Part shown: positions 26,795 to 34,800 of the stretch, piece by piece | Position numbering within the stretch: position 1 is the first letter of the stretch | Layout of the letters: every line of letters starts with the position of its first letter | NCBI GenBank assembly: GCA_019162745.1 | Contig: JAFLLC010000208.1 | Coordinates: forward strand, 1-36,924 | Direction of reading: 5' to 3' | DNA length: 36,924 nt | From: Deltaproteobacteria bacterium | GTDB lineage: Bacteria; Desulfobacterota; Desulfuromonadia; Geobacterales; Pseudopelobacteraceae | Program-made: the position numbers and the translations under genes | The notes under the pieces: generated by a model | Told to the model about the DNA's origin: nothing | The model's input: the letters and a program-made list of their open reading frames with translations, nothing else | Database searches by the model: none

Positions 26795-27388
26795 TTACAA
26801 CTCGTTTCTTCCCTGCAGCGCCCACTGCACGGTAGCCGCATCTACAAATTCAATATCGCTTCCAAGCGGAATGCCATGTGCCAGACGACTGATTTTAACG
26901 CCGGTCGGTTTCAGTAATCTGGCCAGGTAGAGGGCCGTTGCCTCACCCTCGACGGTAAAATTTGTGGCAATCACCACCTCATGAACCGTACCAGCGCCGA
27001 TACGCTCCATAAGCTCCATGATCCGCAGGTTGGAAGGACCGATACCGGACAATGGCGAGATGGCGCCCTCCAGCACATGATAGACACCCTGATAGGCGTT
27101 GCTCCGTTCAAGGGCCATCAGATCCTGAGAATTTTCAACAACACAGATAATGCCGGTATCCCGATTGCCGGAGCAGATGGAACATGGGTCATTCTCTGTG
27201 ATGGCAAAGCAGGTTGAACAGGCTCGTACCCGGTCGCGTACCTCACACAGCGTTTCTGCCAGTGTTGTCATGTTTCCCGGCGATTTGAGCAGATGAAAGG
27301 CCAGACGGAGAGCGGTACGTTCTCCGATGCCCGGCAATTTCTTCAGTTCACCCACCAACCGCATCAATGAGGATGATTTTGTTAACAT
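26795..27388 (-). CDS. recR: Recombination mediator RecR
   Basis: About 197 residues. RecR works with RecF and RecO to load RecA onto single-stranded gaps. The helix-hairpin-helix is LKKLPGIGERTALRLAFHLL, the zinc finger is CSTCFAITENDPCSIC, and the Toprim domain begins ICVVENSQDLMALE with HVLEGAISPLSGIGP. ATNFTVEGEATALYLARLL and SRLAHGIPLGSDIEFVD are typical. The start is ambiguous: ATG at 27388 (weak GGA upstream) or GTG at 27400; I use the ATG. It is separated from ybaB by an unusually long structured gap. Confidence 0.93.
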   Translation of the reverse strand: MLTKSSSLMRLVGELKKLPGIGERTALRLAFHLLKSPGNMTTLAETLCEVRDRVRACSTCFAITENDPCSICSGNRDTGIICVVENSQDLMALERSNAYQGVYHVLEGAISPLSGIGPSNLRIMELMERIGAGTVHEVVIATNFTVEGEATALYLARLLKPTGVKISRLAHGIPLGSDIEFVDAATVQWALQGRNEL

Positions 27389-27434
27389 AAATTCCGGCAC
27401 AAATAAAACATTTTTTTAGTATTATAGCGACGTT

Positions 27435-27492
27435 AAAAAGAAGCTCCCCCGCTCTGGACGGGTCAAACTGTGACCTAAAACCACGGAGGAGC
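27435..27492 (-). terminator. Terminator-like hairpin in the recR leader
   Basis: On the minus strand a nine-pair stem (GCTCCTCCG with CGGGGGAGC, one G-U pair) encloses an inner hairpin GGTCA/TGACC and is followed by TTCTTTTT. It lies about 50 bases upstream of recR. Either it ends ybaB transcription or it acts as an attenuator for recR. Confidence 0.6.
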
Positions 27493-27578
27493 ACTAAAAC
27501 AATGAATCTCTGCCTGCTGTAATACAGCCGACCATCGTACTGCACACGCAGGCTACTATTAGCCGAACTAAAACTTTT
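27435..27578 (-). ncRNA. Candidate structured RNA or recR leader
   Basis: Between ybaB and recR, 252 bp lack a convincing gene. On the minus strand, hairpin A is GGCUA-AUAG-UAGCC (27564-27551). Hairpin B has arms GCCUGC (27553-27548) and GCAGGC (27517-27512). The two share bases 27551-27553 and so exclude each other. The terminator-like hairpin (27443-27492) comes next. A possible promoter is TTGACT (27610-27615) with TTTAAT (27585-27590), though its 19-base spacer is long. The 5' end given here is an estimate. No known riboswitch was recognised. Confidence 0.4.
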
Positions 27579-27652
27579 AGTCAAATTAAAATATAAAACG
27601 GCCTGGCTGAGTCAAGTTATGCCTCAGTCAGCTCTTTAACTAACTGATACTG

Positions 27653-27967
27653 CTAGAAAAGACCAGGTATACTCATGCCGCCGGTTATTTTAGACATTTC
27701 ATCCCCCATCTCAGCATGAACTTTCTTCAAAGCCTCATTGGCTGCGGCTATGACGAGGTCCTGCAGCATTTCAACATCATTCGGGTCGACCGCTTCTTTT
27801 TTTATTTCCAGTGAAATAATCTCGTTTTTCCCGTTCACCTGAATAGTTACGGCGCCTCCCCCTGATGTTGCTACGGCTGTTTTTAAGCTTGCCTCTTCCT
27901 GCAGCTTGGCCATCTTCTGCTGGATCATCTGGGCCTGCTTCATGATATTTGCTAATCCCTTTGACAT
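27653..27967 (-). CDS. ybaB: YbaB/EbfC nucleoid-associated protein
   Basis: A 104-residue protein of typical length: an N-terminal helix (LANIMKQAQMIQQKMAKLQEE), then a beta sheet with VTIQVNGKNEIISLEI, and a C-terminal helix (MLQDLVIAAANEALKKVH). Members form dimeric tweezers that bind DNA nonspecifically. The dnaX-ybaB-recR order is widely conserved in bacteria, which supports the call. It lies 50 bases downstream of dnaX. Confidence 0.93.
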   Translation of the reverse strand: MSKGLANIMKQAQMIQQKMAKLQEEASLKTAVATSGGGAVTIQVNGKNEIISLEIKKEAVDPNDVEMLQDLVIAAANEALKKVHAEMGDEMSKITGGMSIPGLF

Positions 27968-28017
27968 CTTTTCCCCCTAATATTTTTTTGATTATGCTTC
28001 GGTAGCGTCGGGAACGG

Positions 28018-29715
28018 CTAGAATTTCTGTACGTCGGTGATACTGCAGCCGAACACCCGCTCTGCCTCTTTGACGACCGGATGGTTTACGGCCTCCTGCT
28101 TCAGTTCTTCAAGATGCTGCTCGGCATCACTCTTTTTTTTTTCTGCCAGTGACAGTGGCGCGTCGGTGAATCCGGCATCAATAGATTTTACCCGGATGGT
28201 GGTATTCACGCCGGTAAAAGTGCAGGCGAGAGCTGTTACCTCAGCGATAAAGTCGCCATCCTGGGCGGCGATCAGATAGTAACTCCCGGCGGGGAAGCCT
28301 ATTTCAATCAAGCCGGTTTCCCGCTTGAGCGGGCTGCCATGCTCAAGCACAGATCCAAGCTGGCGATCCTTTTCATTGACAAAAACCACAAAACGACCCC
28401 AGTCAGTAACTCCTGCGGCAGATTGAGGGGAGGGGGCGGCAACAGCAACAGCGGCAGGCTGGGTCTGCCGGGACGGGACTGCGTGCGACGGTTCTGTCTG
28501 CTGCGGCACCGGCGCCGGAGCGACTCGGGCGGTCTCCCATGGCAGCGTCGGTGTATGGACCGCAGCCGTTTCCAGCGATTTTATTTTTTCAATCAGCTCC
28601 TGAATCGGCACCAGAGGCGCCAGCAGAGCCGCTTTTAAAAGTGCCATCTCCACAATCAGGCGCGGAAAACTGGCATACCCCATTTCAGACTCAGCCTTTA
28701 TAAGCAGCGTCAAGCGGCGTTGAATGTCCAATGCGGTGATGTGAATTGATTGTTTCTGCAGCTCATCAAGTTCCGCCGCTGTTATATCGAGGATCTCTTC
28801 CGGCTTTTTTACCGAGCGAATCACGAGCAGATTGCGGAAATGCTCGATCAGTTCCTGACAGAACTGGCGCATGTTGTATCCGACCAGATCGACCTGCCTG
28901 ATTCCGGCAAGCACGCCCTGGGTGTCGCCCCCGAATATCGCCGCTGAAATTTCTGCCAGCAGGCGGCGATCGATGGTTCCGAGCAGCGTTCCGACATCCT
29001 CGTCTTTGACGTCGTTTCCGCAGAATGCCAGCACCTGATCGAAAGCGGTCAGCGAGTCGCGCATGCTGCCGTCACCTTTGCGGGCAATGAGTGCCAGTGA
29101 AGTATCAGAAACCGTTACGGACTCTTTTTCGGCAATTTCGCGCAGTCTGGTGATGATCTTTGGCAGCGTAACCCGCTTGAAATCAAAACGCTGGCAGCGG
29201 GACAGAATTGTCACCGGCAGCTTGTGCGGCTCAGTCGTGGCAAAGATGAATTTAACATGCTCAGGCGGCTCTTCGAGTGTCTTCAGCAGCGCATTGAACG
29301 CGTTGGTGGAGAGCATATGGACTTCATCGATGATGATGATACGGTAACGGCTGTGGGAGGGGAGATATTTTATGTTGTCGCGCAGGTCGCGGACGTCGTC
29401 GACGCCGTTATTGGAAGCGCCGTCGATCTCGAAAACGTCGGTTGATGTGCCTTTGGTTATCTCGATACACTGCGGGCAGACGTTGCATGGCTCGTGTGTG
29501 ACCCCCCTTTCGCAGTTAAGGGTTTTGGCCATGATGCGGGCGGTGCTGGTCTTGCCGACGCCGCGGGCTCCGGTAAAGAGGAAGGCGTGGGCAACGCGTC
29601 CTGAATCTATGGCGTTTTGCAGCGTGCGGCTGACATGTTCCTGACCGGCCAGTTCGGAAAAGTTTTGGGGGCGGTATTTCCTTGCCAGGACTTCATAGTG
29701 AGTGTCATTGGACAA
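28018..29715 (-). CDS. dnaX: DNA polymerase III subunit tau (gamma/tau)
   Basis: A 565-residue clamp-loader ATPase. The Walker A motif is GARGVGKTSTAR (about residues 48-59), the zinc-binding cysteines are in CERGVTHEPCNVCPQC, Walker B is IIIIDEVHML, and the sensor/arginine-finger region is ATTEPHKLPVTILSRCQRF. Domain III follows to about residue 370, then a P/Q-rich linker, and a C-terminal domain ending HPVVKEAERVFGCSITDV, the conserved tau tail. No good ribosome binding site precedes the ATG. A run of ten adenines followed by G (minus strand, 28133-28142) sits at codons 525-528, a potential slippage site for a shorter product. Confidence 0.95.
   Translation of the reverse strand: MSNDTHYEVLARKYRPQNFSELAGQEHVSRTLQNAIDSGRVAHAFLFTGARGVGKTSTARIMAKTLNCERGVTHEPCNVCPQCIEITKGTSTDVFEIDGASNNGVDDVRDLRDNIKYLPSHSRYRIIIIDEVHMLSTNAFNALLKTLEEPPEHVKFIFATTEPHKLPVTILSRCQRFDFKRVTLPKIITRLREIAEKESVTVSDTSLALIARKGDGSMRDSLTAFDQVLAFCGNDVKDEDVGTLLGTIDRRLLAEISAAIFGGDTQGVLAGIRQVDLVGYNMRQFCQELIEHFRNLLVIRSVKKPEEILDITAAELDELQKQSIHITALDIQRRLTLLIKAESEMGYASFPRLIVEMALLKAALLAPLVPIQELIEKIKSLETAAVHTPTLPWETARVAPAPVPQQTEPSHAVPSRQTQPAAVAVAAPSPQSAAGVTDWGRFVVFVNEKDRQLGSVLEHGSPLKRETGLIEIGFPAGSYYLIAAQDGDFIAEVTALACTFTGVNTTIRVKSIDAGFTDAPLSLAEKKKSDAEQHLEELKQEAVNHPVVKEAERVFGCSITDVQKF
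28113..28143 (-). promoter_or_regulatory. Putative frameshift/slippage signal in dnaX
   Basis: Ten adenines and a G occur in the reading GAA AAA AAA AAG AGT. Four bases after the run (GAGT) is a GATGC/GCATC hairpin with a six-base loop. A -1 shift reads GAG then TGA and stops at 529 residues; a +1 shift also stops within about ten codons. Escherichia coli uses A AAA AAG plus a downstream stem in dnaX, and Thermus uses transcriptional slippage on an A run; use here is inferred. Confidence 0.5.
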
Positions 29716-29796
29716 GAGCTCTAACCTCGCAGGTAGTCTGACTCTCCACTATATGAAACGGGGAGCAGTATTTGCTTTCAGGGGGATGTGGAAGGG

Positions 29797-29934
29797 AAAA
29801 ATGTTTGCAGACGCAGATGATAGCCGGGTTTACCCGCGGCACACAGCAGGAGCCGCTGCCGTTGCTTCCTTCCGGACCTGGCGGAGTTCACGGCGTGCCG
29901 TTGCGCGAGGCCCGGCTATCATCTTCGCCTGCAA
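29797..29934 (-). ncRNA. ffs: Signal recognition particle RNA (4.5S-type)
   Basis: The conserved apical domain CAGGTCCGGAAGGAAGCA (plus-strand complement near 29864-29881) identifies bacterial SRP RNA, the scaffold for Ffh in cotranslational targeting. The core with GATAGCCGGG/CCCGGCTATC ends spans 29819-29920. Complementarity continues outward to about 25 pairs with one mismatch, beginning at the predicted start near 29934 and ending in CAUUUUU at 29797. The primary transcript is therefore about 138 nt and the helix doubles as terminator. The dnaX-proximal location is common. Confidence 0.93.
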
Positions 29935-29940
29935 ACAGCA

Positions 29941-29969
29941 AACATACGATGTCAAATTTGTGATGACAA
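29941..29969 (-). promoter_or_regulatory. Sigma-70 promoter of SRP RNA
   Basis: TTGTCA (29964-29969) and TATGTT (29941-29946) are 17 bases apart, predicting a start near 29934, where the complementarity to the 3' end begins. Confidence 0.55.
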
Positions 29970-30071
29970 CAAGGCGGCGATGAGAAAGCGAAGGAGGCAT
30001 AGTAAAAACTAGGCCGAGGAGCTTTCAAAGAATCAACGCAGTTAGCGCCCAAAAGTGGCATCGTGAAAAAA

Positions 30072-30162
30072 TGGCGGAGAGACAGGGATTCGAACCCTGG
30101 GTACGCTATTAACGTACACACGCTTTCCAGGCGTGCTCCTTCAACCGCTCGGACATCTCTCC
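30072..30162 (-). tRNA. tRNA-Ser (GGA anticodon)
   Basis: A 91-nt class II tRNA with encoded CCA. The acceptor stem is GGAGAGA/TCTCTCC with discriminator G. The anticodon loop CTGGAAA gives GGA. The long variable arm (GTGTACGTTAATAGCGTAC region) is typical for serine, and the T loop is GTTCGAATC. The encoded CCA runs straight into TTTTTT, which may help termination. It has its own promoter (30179-30207). Confidence 0.95.
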
Positions 30163-30178
30163 ATTTAATCGAACAGGG

Positions 30179-30207
30179 AATATAGTATATGATTTTCTTT
30201 TTGTCCA
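30179..30207 (-). promoter_or_regulatory. Sigma-70 promoter of tRNA-Ser
   Basis: TGGACA (30202-30207) and TATATT (30179-30184) are 17 bases apart, each matching five of six consensus bases. The start would be about ten bases before the mature tRNA. Confidence 0.75.
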
Positions 30208-30273
30208 GCATTTCATAATAAGCTTTGAAATGAGGGTATCATGACTGTACATTCCAGGCGGGAGCATCATACT

Positions 30274-31023
30274 ATGAAAATCGGTATTATCACAGCCATG
30301 CCGGAGGAATACCGTGCCGTGGCGGCAGGTCTCGGCGCCGTTACTGCCATATCGTTAGGAAATCTAAGGGCCGGGCGATCCATTTCTGCCGGGTATGAGT
30401 TCCTTGTTGTGGAGTCGGGGATGGGGTTTGATAATGCCGCCAGAGCCGCAGAGGCGCTTATTAGTGATGATTGCCCCGACCTGCTGATCTCGACCGGATT
30501 CTGCGGCGGGATTGATCCGGAACTGCAGGCCGGGGATGTTGTTGTGGCGGAAAGAATTATTATTGCCAATGCGGAGGGGTTTGAGGAAATACCGGTGTTG
30601 TTTTCTGTAATTGGCCAGAACTTTGTCGCTCGTCAGGCGGGTGAGGGAGAACGGACCGTCGGGGGGGGCTTTGTCAGTACACCGGTCATTACGTCAAAAG
30701 CACGTCTGGCAGCGATGCTGTCTGGCTCTTGCCAGAATCAGGTCGTGGAAATGGAGAGCGGGGCGGTCGCCAACATCGCTGCGGAAAACAACATTCCGCT
30801 GCTGGCAATCCGCGCCGTCAGTGACATAGCTGAAGAGGAGCTCGGATTTTCGCTGGATGAATTTTGCGACCCTGGCCTGCGTCGCATCCGCATAAGCAAA
30901 GTGCTGCTGACAATCCTGCGCAAACCCCATATCATCCCTCAGCTTCTCCGCCTCTCCCGCAGCAGTCGCAGGGCAGCGGAGAGTCTGACGGCGGCGTTGT
31001 CCCGCCTATTTTCCACCCTTTAA
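30274..31023 (+). CDS. Nucleoside phosphorylase / MTA-SAH nucleosidase family enzyme
   Basis: A 249-residue protein of the PNP/UDP phosphorylase fold. MKIGIITAMPEEYRAV opens it. STGFCGGIDPELQAGDVVVAE (about residues 72-92) and the base-recognition block VVEMESGAVANIA (about 160-172) followed by AIRAVSDIAEEE contain the Glu and Asp expected at the active site. Candidate roles are MTA/SAH nucleosidase, futalosine hydrolase or the hopanoid-associated phosphorylase HpnG; the sequence alone does not decide. GGGAG lies nine bases before the ATG. A run of eight G residues occurs at 30661-30668. The 3' end overlaps the convergent membrane-protein gene by 18 bp. Confidence 0.8.
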   Translation: MKIGIITAMPEEYRAVAAGLGAVTAISLGNLRAGRSISAGYEFLVVESGMGFDNAARAAEALISDDCPDLLISTGFCGGIDPELQAGDVVVAERIIIANAEGFEEIPVLFSVIGQNFVARQAGEGERTVGGGFVSTPVITSKARLAAMLSGSCQNQVVEMESGAVANIAAENNIPLLAIRAVSDIAEEELGFSLDEFCDPGLRRIRISKVLLTILRKPHIIPQLLRLSRSSRRAAESLTAALSRLFSTL

Positions 31024-31875
31024 AATGCTTCCCGCCGGTGACCATGGGTAATCGCGCAGATGTTCCCCCAGCTGCTCTTTCGTATAAGAATTAACCCGCC
31101 TCAGCGCCAGTACTACGACGATCAAAATCGGCAGTGTGAACATCAATACGGCGCAGAGCGCCATAAACTGTTCACCAATGACAAGCGCCATGGCGATGTT
31201 GAAGATCAGCACCGACAGATACAACAGTGGTCCCAGCAGCGAACGGAAGGGGAGGTTGACGATACCCTTCGGAGCGTCATGGAGGCGCCTGGCATCGATC
31301 AGCTGCAACGCTGCAATCAGGCAAAAGCTGGTCAGCAGCCACCCACCATAGTTGGAAAGCGGCACACCGAAATGGAGTCCCGCTTCGCGATAGCCGTAAA
31401 TCTGCCCCAGGAACCAGCGCCGTCCCTGCAGCGCCACCGGATCTATCACGATGTCGAGGAACGTTTGCAGGAATGACCCAAGCAGCAGTGCCGCAAATGA
31501 GCGGCGGATGGAGCGGGTTTCCAGGGTGGCAACATTCCAGCGCCACGCCTTGAGCGGTGAGAGGATAAAAAGCGCCGTTGCGTAGCTGCAGTAGGATAGG
31601 AAAACGTAGGAGAGCGAGTCGAAGAACGGCACCCCGGCAATCCAGAGTTCGCGGCAGCTGGTGGTGTCGATGTAATGATACCAGCCGTAGGGGAATCCGG
31701 TATTGATCGAGAGCCACTCCGAGCCGAAGGCGATAAGATAGCCGACGAGCGTGAAGGTGGCAGTCCGCTGCCAGCCGATGTGTGGCACGCATGTCAGCAG
31801 AAATGCCGCGAAGAAAGCAAATACATAGGGGCGCATCGTAACGGTGCCGATGGCGATGTCGAGGAAATGGGGCAT
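31006..31875 (-). CDS. Carotenoid biosynthesis-type membrane protein (DUF422/CruF family)
   Basis: A 289-residue protein with about seven transmembrane helices. FGSEWLSINTGFPYGWYHY (about residues 50-68), a central FLDIVIDPVALQ, and PLSNYGGWLLTSF are the hallmark segments of the DUF422 family. That family includes CruF carotenoid 1',2'-hydratase and bisanhydrobacterioruberin hydratase. It should sit in the inner membrane and act on isoprenoid substrates, though geobacters are not known for carotenoid pigments. Its ATG overlaps the stop of the 1096-residue gene (TAATG), so the two are translationally coupled. The 3' end overlaps the convergent phosphorylase-family gene. Confidence 0.8.
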   Translation of the reverse strand: MPHFLDIAIGTVTMRPYVFAFFAAFLLTCVPHIGWQRTATFTLVGYLIAFGSEWLSINTGFPYGWYHYIDTTSCRELWIAGVPFFDSLSYVFLSYCSYATALFILSPLKAWRWNVATLETRSIRRSFAALLLGSFLQTFLDIVIDPVALQGRRWFLGQIYGYREAGLHFGVPLSNYGGWLLTSFCLIAALQLIDARRLHDAPKGIVNLPFRSLLGPLLYLSVLIFNIAMALVIGEQFMALCAVLMFTLPILIVVVLALRRVNSYTKEQLGEHLRDYPWSPAGSILKGGK

Positions 31876-34800
31876 TATTGAACGAGCCAGAACTGCCCCT
31901 GAGGGGTGCGGGCTATCTTGATCCGTCCGGTTGAATCAACCGTGACAATTTCCATCACGGTTGATTTTTCCTCATGCTTGAGGTTCTCAGCGAAGATGTG
32001 CCCGGTAATTAACAGCTCATACGAGACCAGATAGCCTGCGTTAGGGCCGTTCTGTTCGATGCGTAAATCGCCCATCTTCAATTGAATCTGATCGAACACG
32101 GAAAACATGTTACGGAAATAATCCTGGACATCAGCCAGGGTCGTCCCGTCACCTGCGGACCAGTCGTCGTCGAGGCATCCCATGAGCCCGGAGTCGTTTT
32201 TTGCTTCATAGGCTTCGCTGAATTTCTGATAAAAAGATTGGATTTGCAGCTTGTCGTTCAGGATGTTTCTGACTTCAACGTCCTCCGGGGAAAGTTGCCC
32301 TAATGCCTCAATGTCACGCTTGACAGCCGCGCCGCCACTCTTGGCCAGCTCTTCCAGATGTTCTTTCCACTCATTCTCGTTAGTGGTGATGAAAATTCGC
32401 GCCGCGCTTTTCATGGCGCTTAGCTCGTCTTTGAGCACCAGCATAACCCGGTTGGCTCCTGAACCGGCCAGGTCGAGAGCCCTGTCAAGATCCTTCTCCA
32501 GCGCGTTCATCTTATCAAGCCGGCGGACTGTCGTTGTCTCATCACTGGCAGCCTTGAAGCGCTCCTGAAAAGTTTTCCTCTGGGCAGCGATCTCTCCGGC
32601 AAATAGCGTGAGATCCTTTTTCGCTTTGCTTTCCGCCGCCTCCCAGATGCTGAGCATCTTCGAAAAGCACTTGTACCCCTCCAGTGTAGCGGGACCAATA
32701 GGAGGGCCGCCTTCACGATAATAAATCCCCTTGCCGTAGGACTGGACCAGCTTCTGCAGTGATTCAATGCGGTGCCCATTTTCTTTCCAGGCCTTTTGCA
32801 ATGCTGAATAAATCTTCGTGCCGTCGGATGATCCTGTGGCGTCCGGCGCAATAAGCCAGACGCCATCTTTTTGCATGAACGCCTGAGTTGCCCGGGCCGA
32901 CTCCGCTGCCTCGTCGCCTGTGTACGTGAAATTCTGCAGTCCCTTCGCCGCCAGGGTGCTGCGGCCGATAATAGCCAGAGCCAGCTCATCCATGTCGGCA
33001 TACCACTGGAGGGTAGAAGCTGCATCCTGTATAGCTGCGAGGGACTTGTTGTAATTCTGTACGACATAGGACCGGTTGAGCACTGCGACATGGTCAAAAA
33101 TTTCAGGAGCCATAAAGAGCGGTTCAGCTTGAATGCTGTTGAACTTCCCTGTCAAAAAGAGGGTAACAGCGGCGTCGCCGCTTTCAAAACAGTGAAAAGT
33201 CGCAATGCTGCCGCACCAGTTGTTGCCGGCAATCTGTTCCGCTCCGAGGCGGGCAACAAGCGTGCTGTCTGCCGGCCGAATTTTTTCGGAAAACTTTTTT
33301 TTAAATGCATCCAGAATAGCCCGTGCCGCAATGGCTCTATCAGTAAAGAACGCTTTTTCCTGTCCCAGCAAGACTCCGGCGAGAGAGGCATCCTGTTGAG
33401 CCTTTTTTTCCGCTTTTTTCATGTCCAGCCAGGCTTTTAGATAAAATCCGGGTCGGGCGTCGTAAAATGTGCCTTTTTCCTTCAGCTCGCTGATGGCAGT
33501 AAGATACGTTCCGGCCTCGCTTCCAAACAGGTTGGCGTAGGCCAGCGCCATGAAATCTTTATCACCGGGACGGGAAAAATATATATTGGCGGCGCTCAGT
33601 TGAGCTCCGATCCTCTCTTCGAGTGATTTAGCCATCTGCTTTGACACGGCATTAAAAGCCTTGATCCGGTCGCTGAGGCTCTGCATGTCGCTGTGGGCGG
33701 CGGTGCGCGCCAGTTCCAGTCGGGCCTCAGCCTCCAGACGCATTGCGGCTACTTTCGCATCAAAAAGAGCTTTTCGGGCTTTCGTATATGCCTGGCTTCC
33801 ATCGCTGAAAACCAGCAGGTTGCCAGGCAGCTCAATCAGGGAACCGCTTTCATCATTCGCCAAAGCCGCCGCATGAATAGCACTGCGATATTCATCCGCA
33901 AAAGCATTCTCCTCAAACTCAATCAGTGCCTGGTTGTATCCGTTGGCTGGTGACTCGTTATACTCCTTCAGAGCAATTTCCAAGTGTTTCAGGGCCGGCT
34001 CCATATTGATCGGCTGAAAGATTCGCTTTTTCTGCCCCTCGGCAATTTCCTCGCTTTGCTCCTTTGCCTCTTTCCCCATTTGCTCGACGGCGTCCTTTTT
34101 AAGCACAAGAACCGTCCCCTTAAACTGATTGAAAACCTTCAGCCCCTCGGCTGCCTGGGTGGAGGCCGCTGCAGTCAGGGCGATAACCTGGCTTTCGGCA
34201 AGTTTTTTATCACTCTCTGCCTTATCGACGAGGCTCATGACCTCCTGCTGGGCAATCCTTTCCGTGCGATGCTTCGCCATCAATGAACTGCGCATGTCTA
34301 TAATCTGATCGGCGATTGCCTGTTTCATTTTTTCTTCGCCCGCATCGGTTCCTGTTCCGGCCCACATGCCGCTGTAATCGACCAGTTCCCAATCATTGTC
34401 GATCTTGGCCCGGATGGCCGATGGGGACTTGTCTATCACCCATTCGCCGAAACCCTGGGGGTTGCCCTGGATATCGGGAAAAATGGTATTGATCTTGCCG
34501 GCCAGGGCTGTGTCAAAGGCATATGCCATGACATATTCACCCAGGGCGATAACCGCCCCCTGGGCAAGGCGAAAGGTTCCCCAGCCCGGCACCAGCGCTC
34601 CAAGTACTTCATCGGCCACCGAGCCGCTCAGAGCACGCAGACCCGCTTCGGCCCCTCCGCTGTTCCAGGCCTGATAGGTCGACCAGCCAATTTCCGCTGA
34701 TTTGATGCTTCCGTCCAGGATCTTCATGCTGACACCAAGCTTCACATCGATATCTGCTTTTACACCCGGCCACAGCGCGCTCAGGCTTTTATCTTCAATT

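Noticed and set aside
27502-27522. A six-codon plus-strand ORF (MNLCLL) with a good GGAGGAG upstream, like a leader peptide
   Set aside because: No plus-strand gene follows; it would read antisense into ybaB. The GGAGGAG is better explained as the arm of the minus-strand terminator hairpin.
27348-27584. A 78-residue minus-strand frame between ybaB and recR
   Set aside because: No ribosome binding site, no domain, and it runs through the terminator hairpin and into recR in another frame.
31060-31476. Plus-strand frames antisense to the CruF-like gene, and similar long antisense frames over por, ugd, glgA and metH
   Set aside because: They mirror codon bias of the real genes, have no ribosome sites and encode no recognisable domains.
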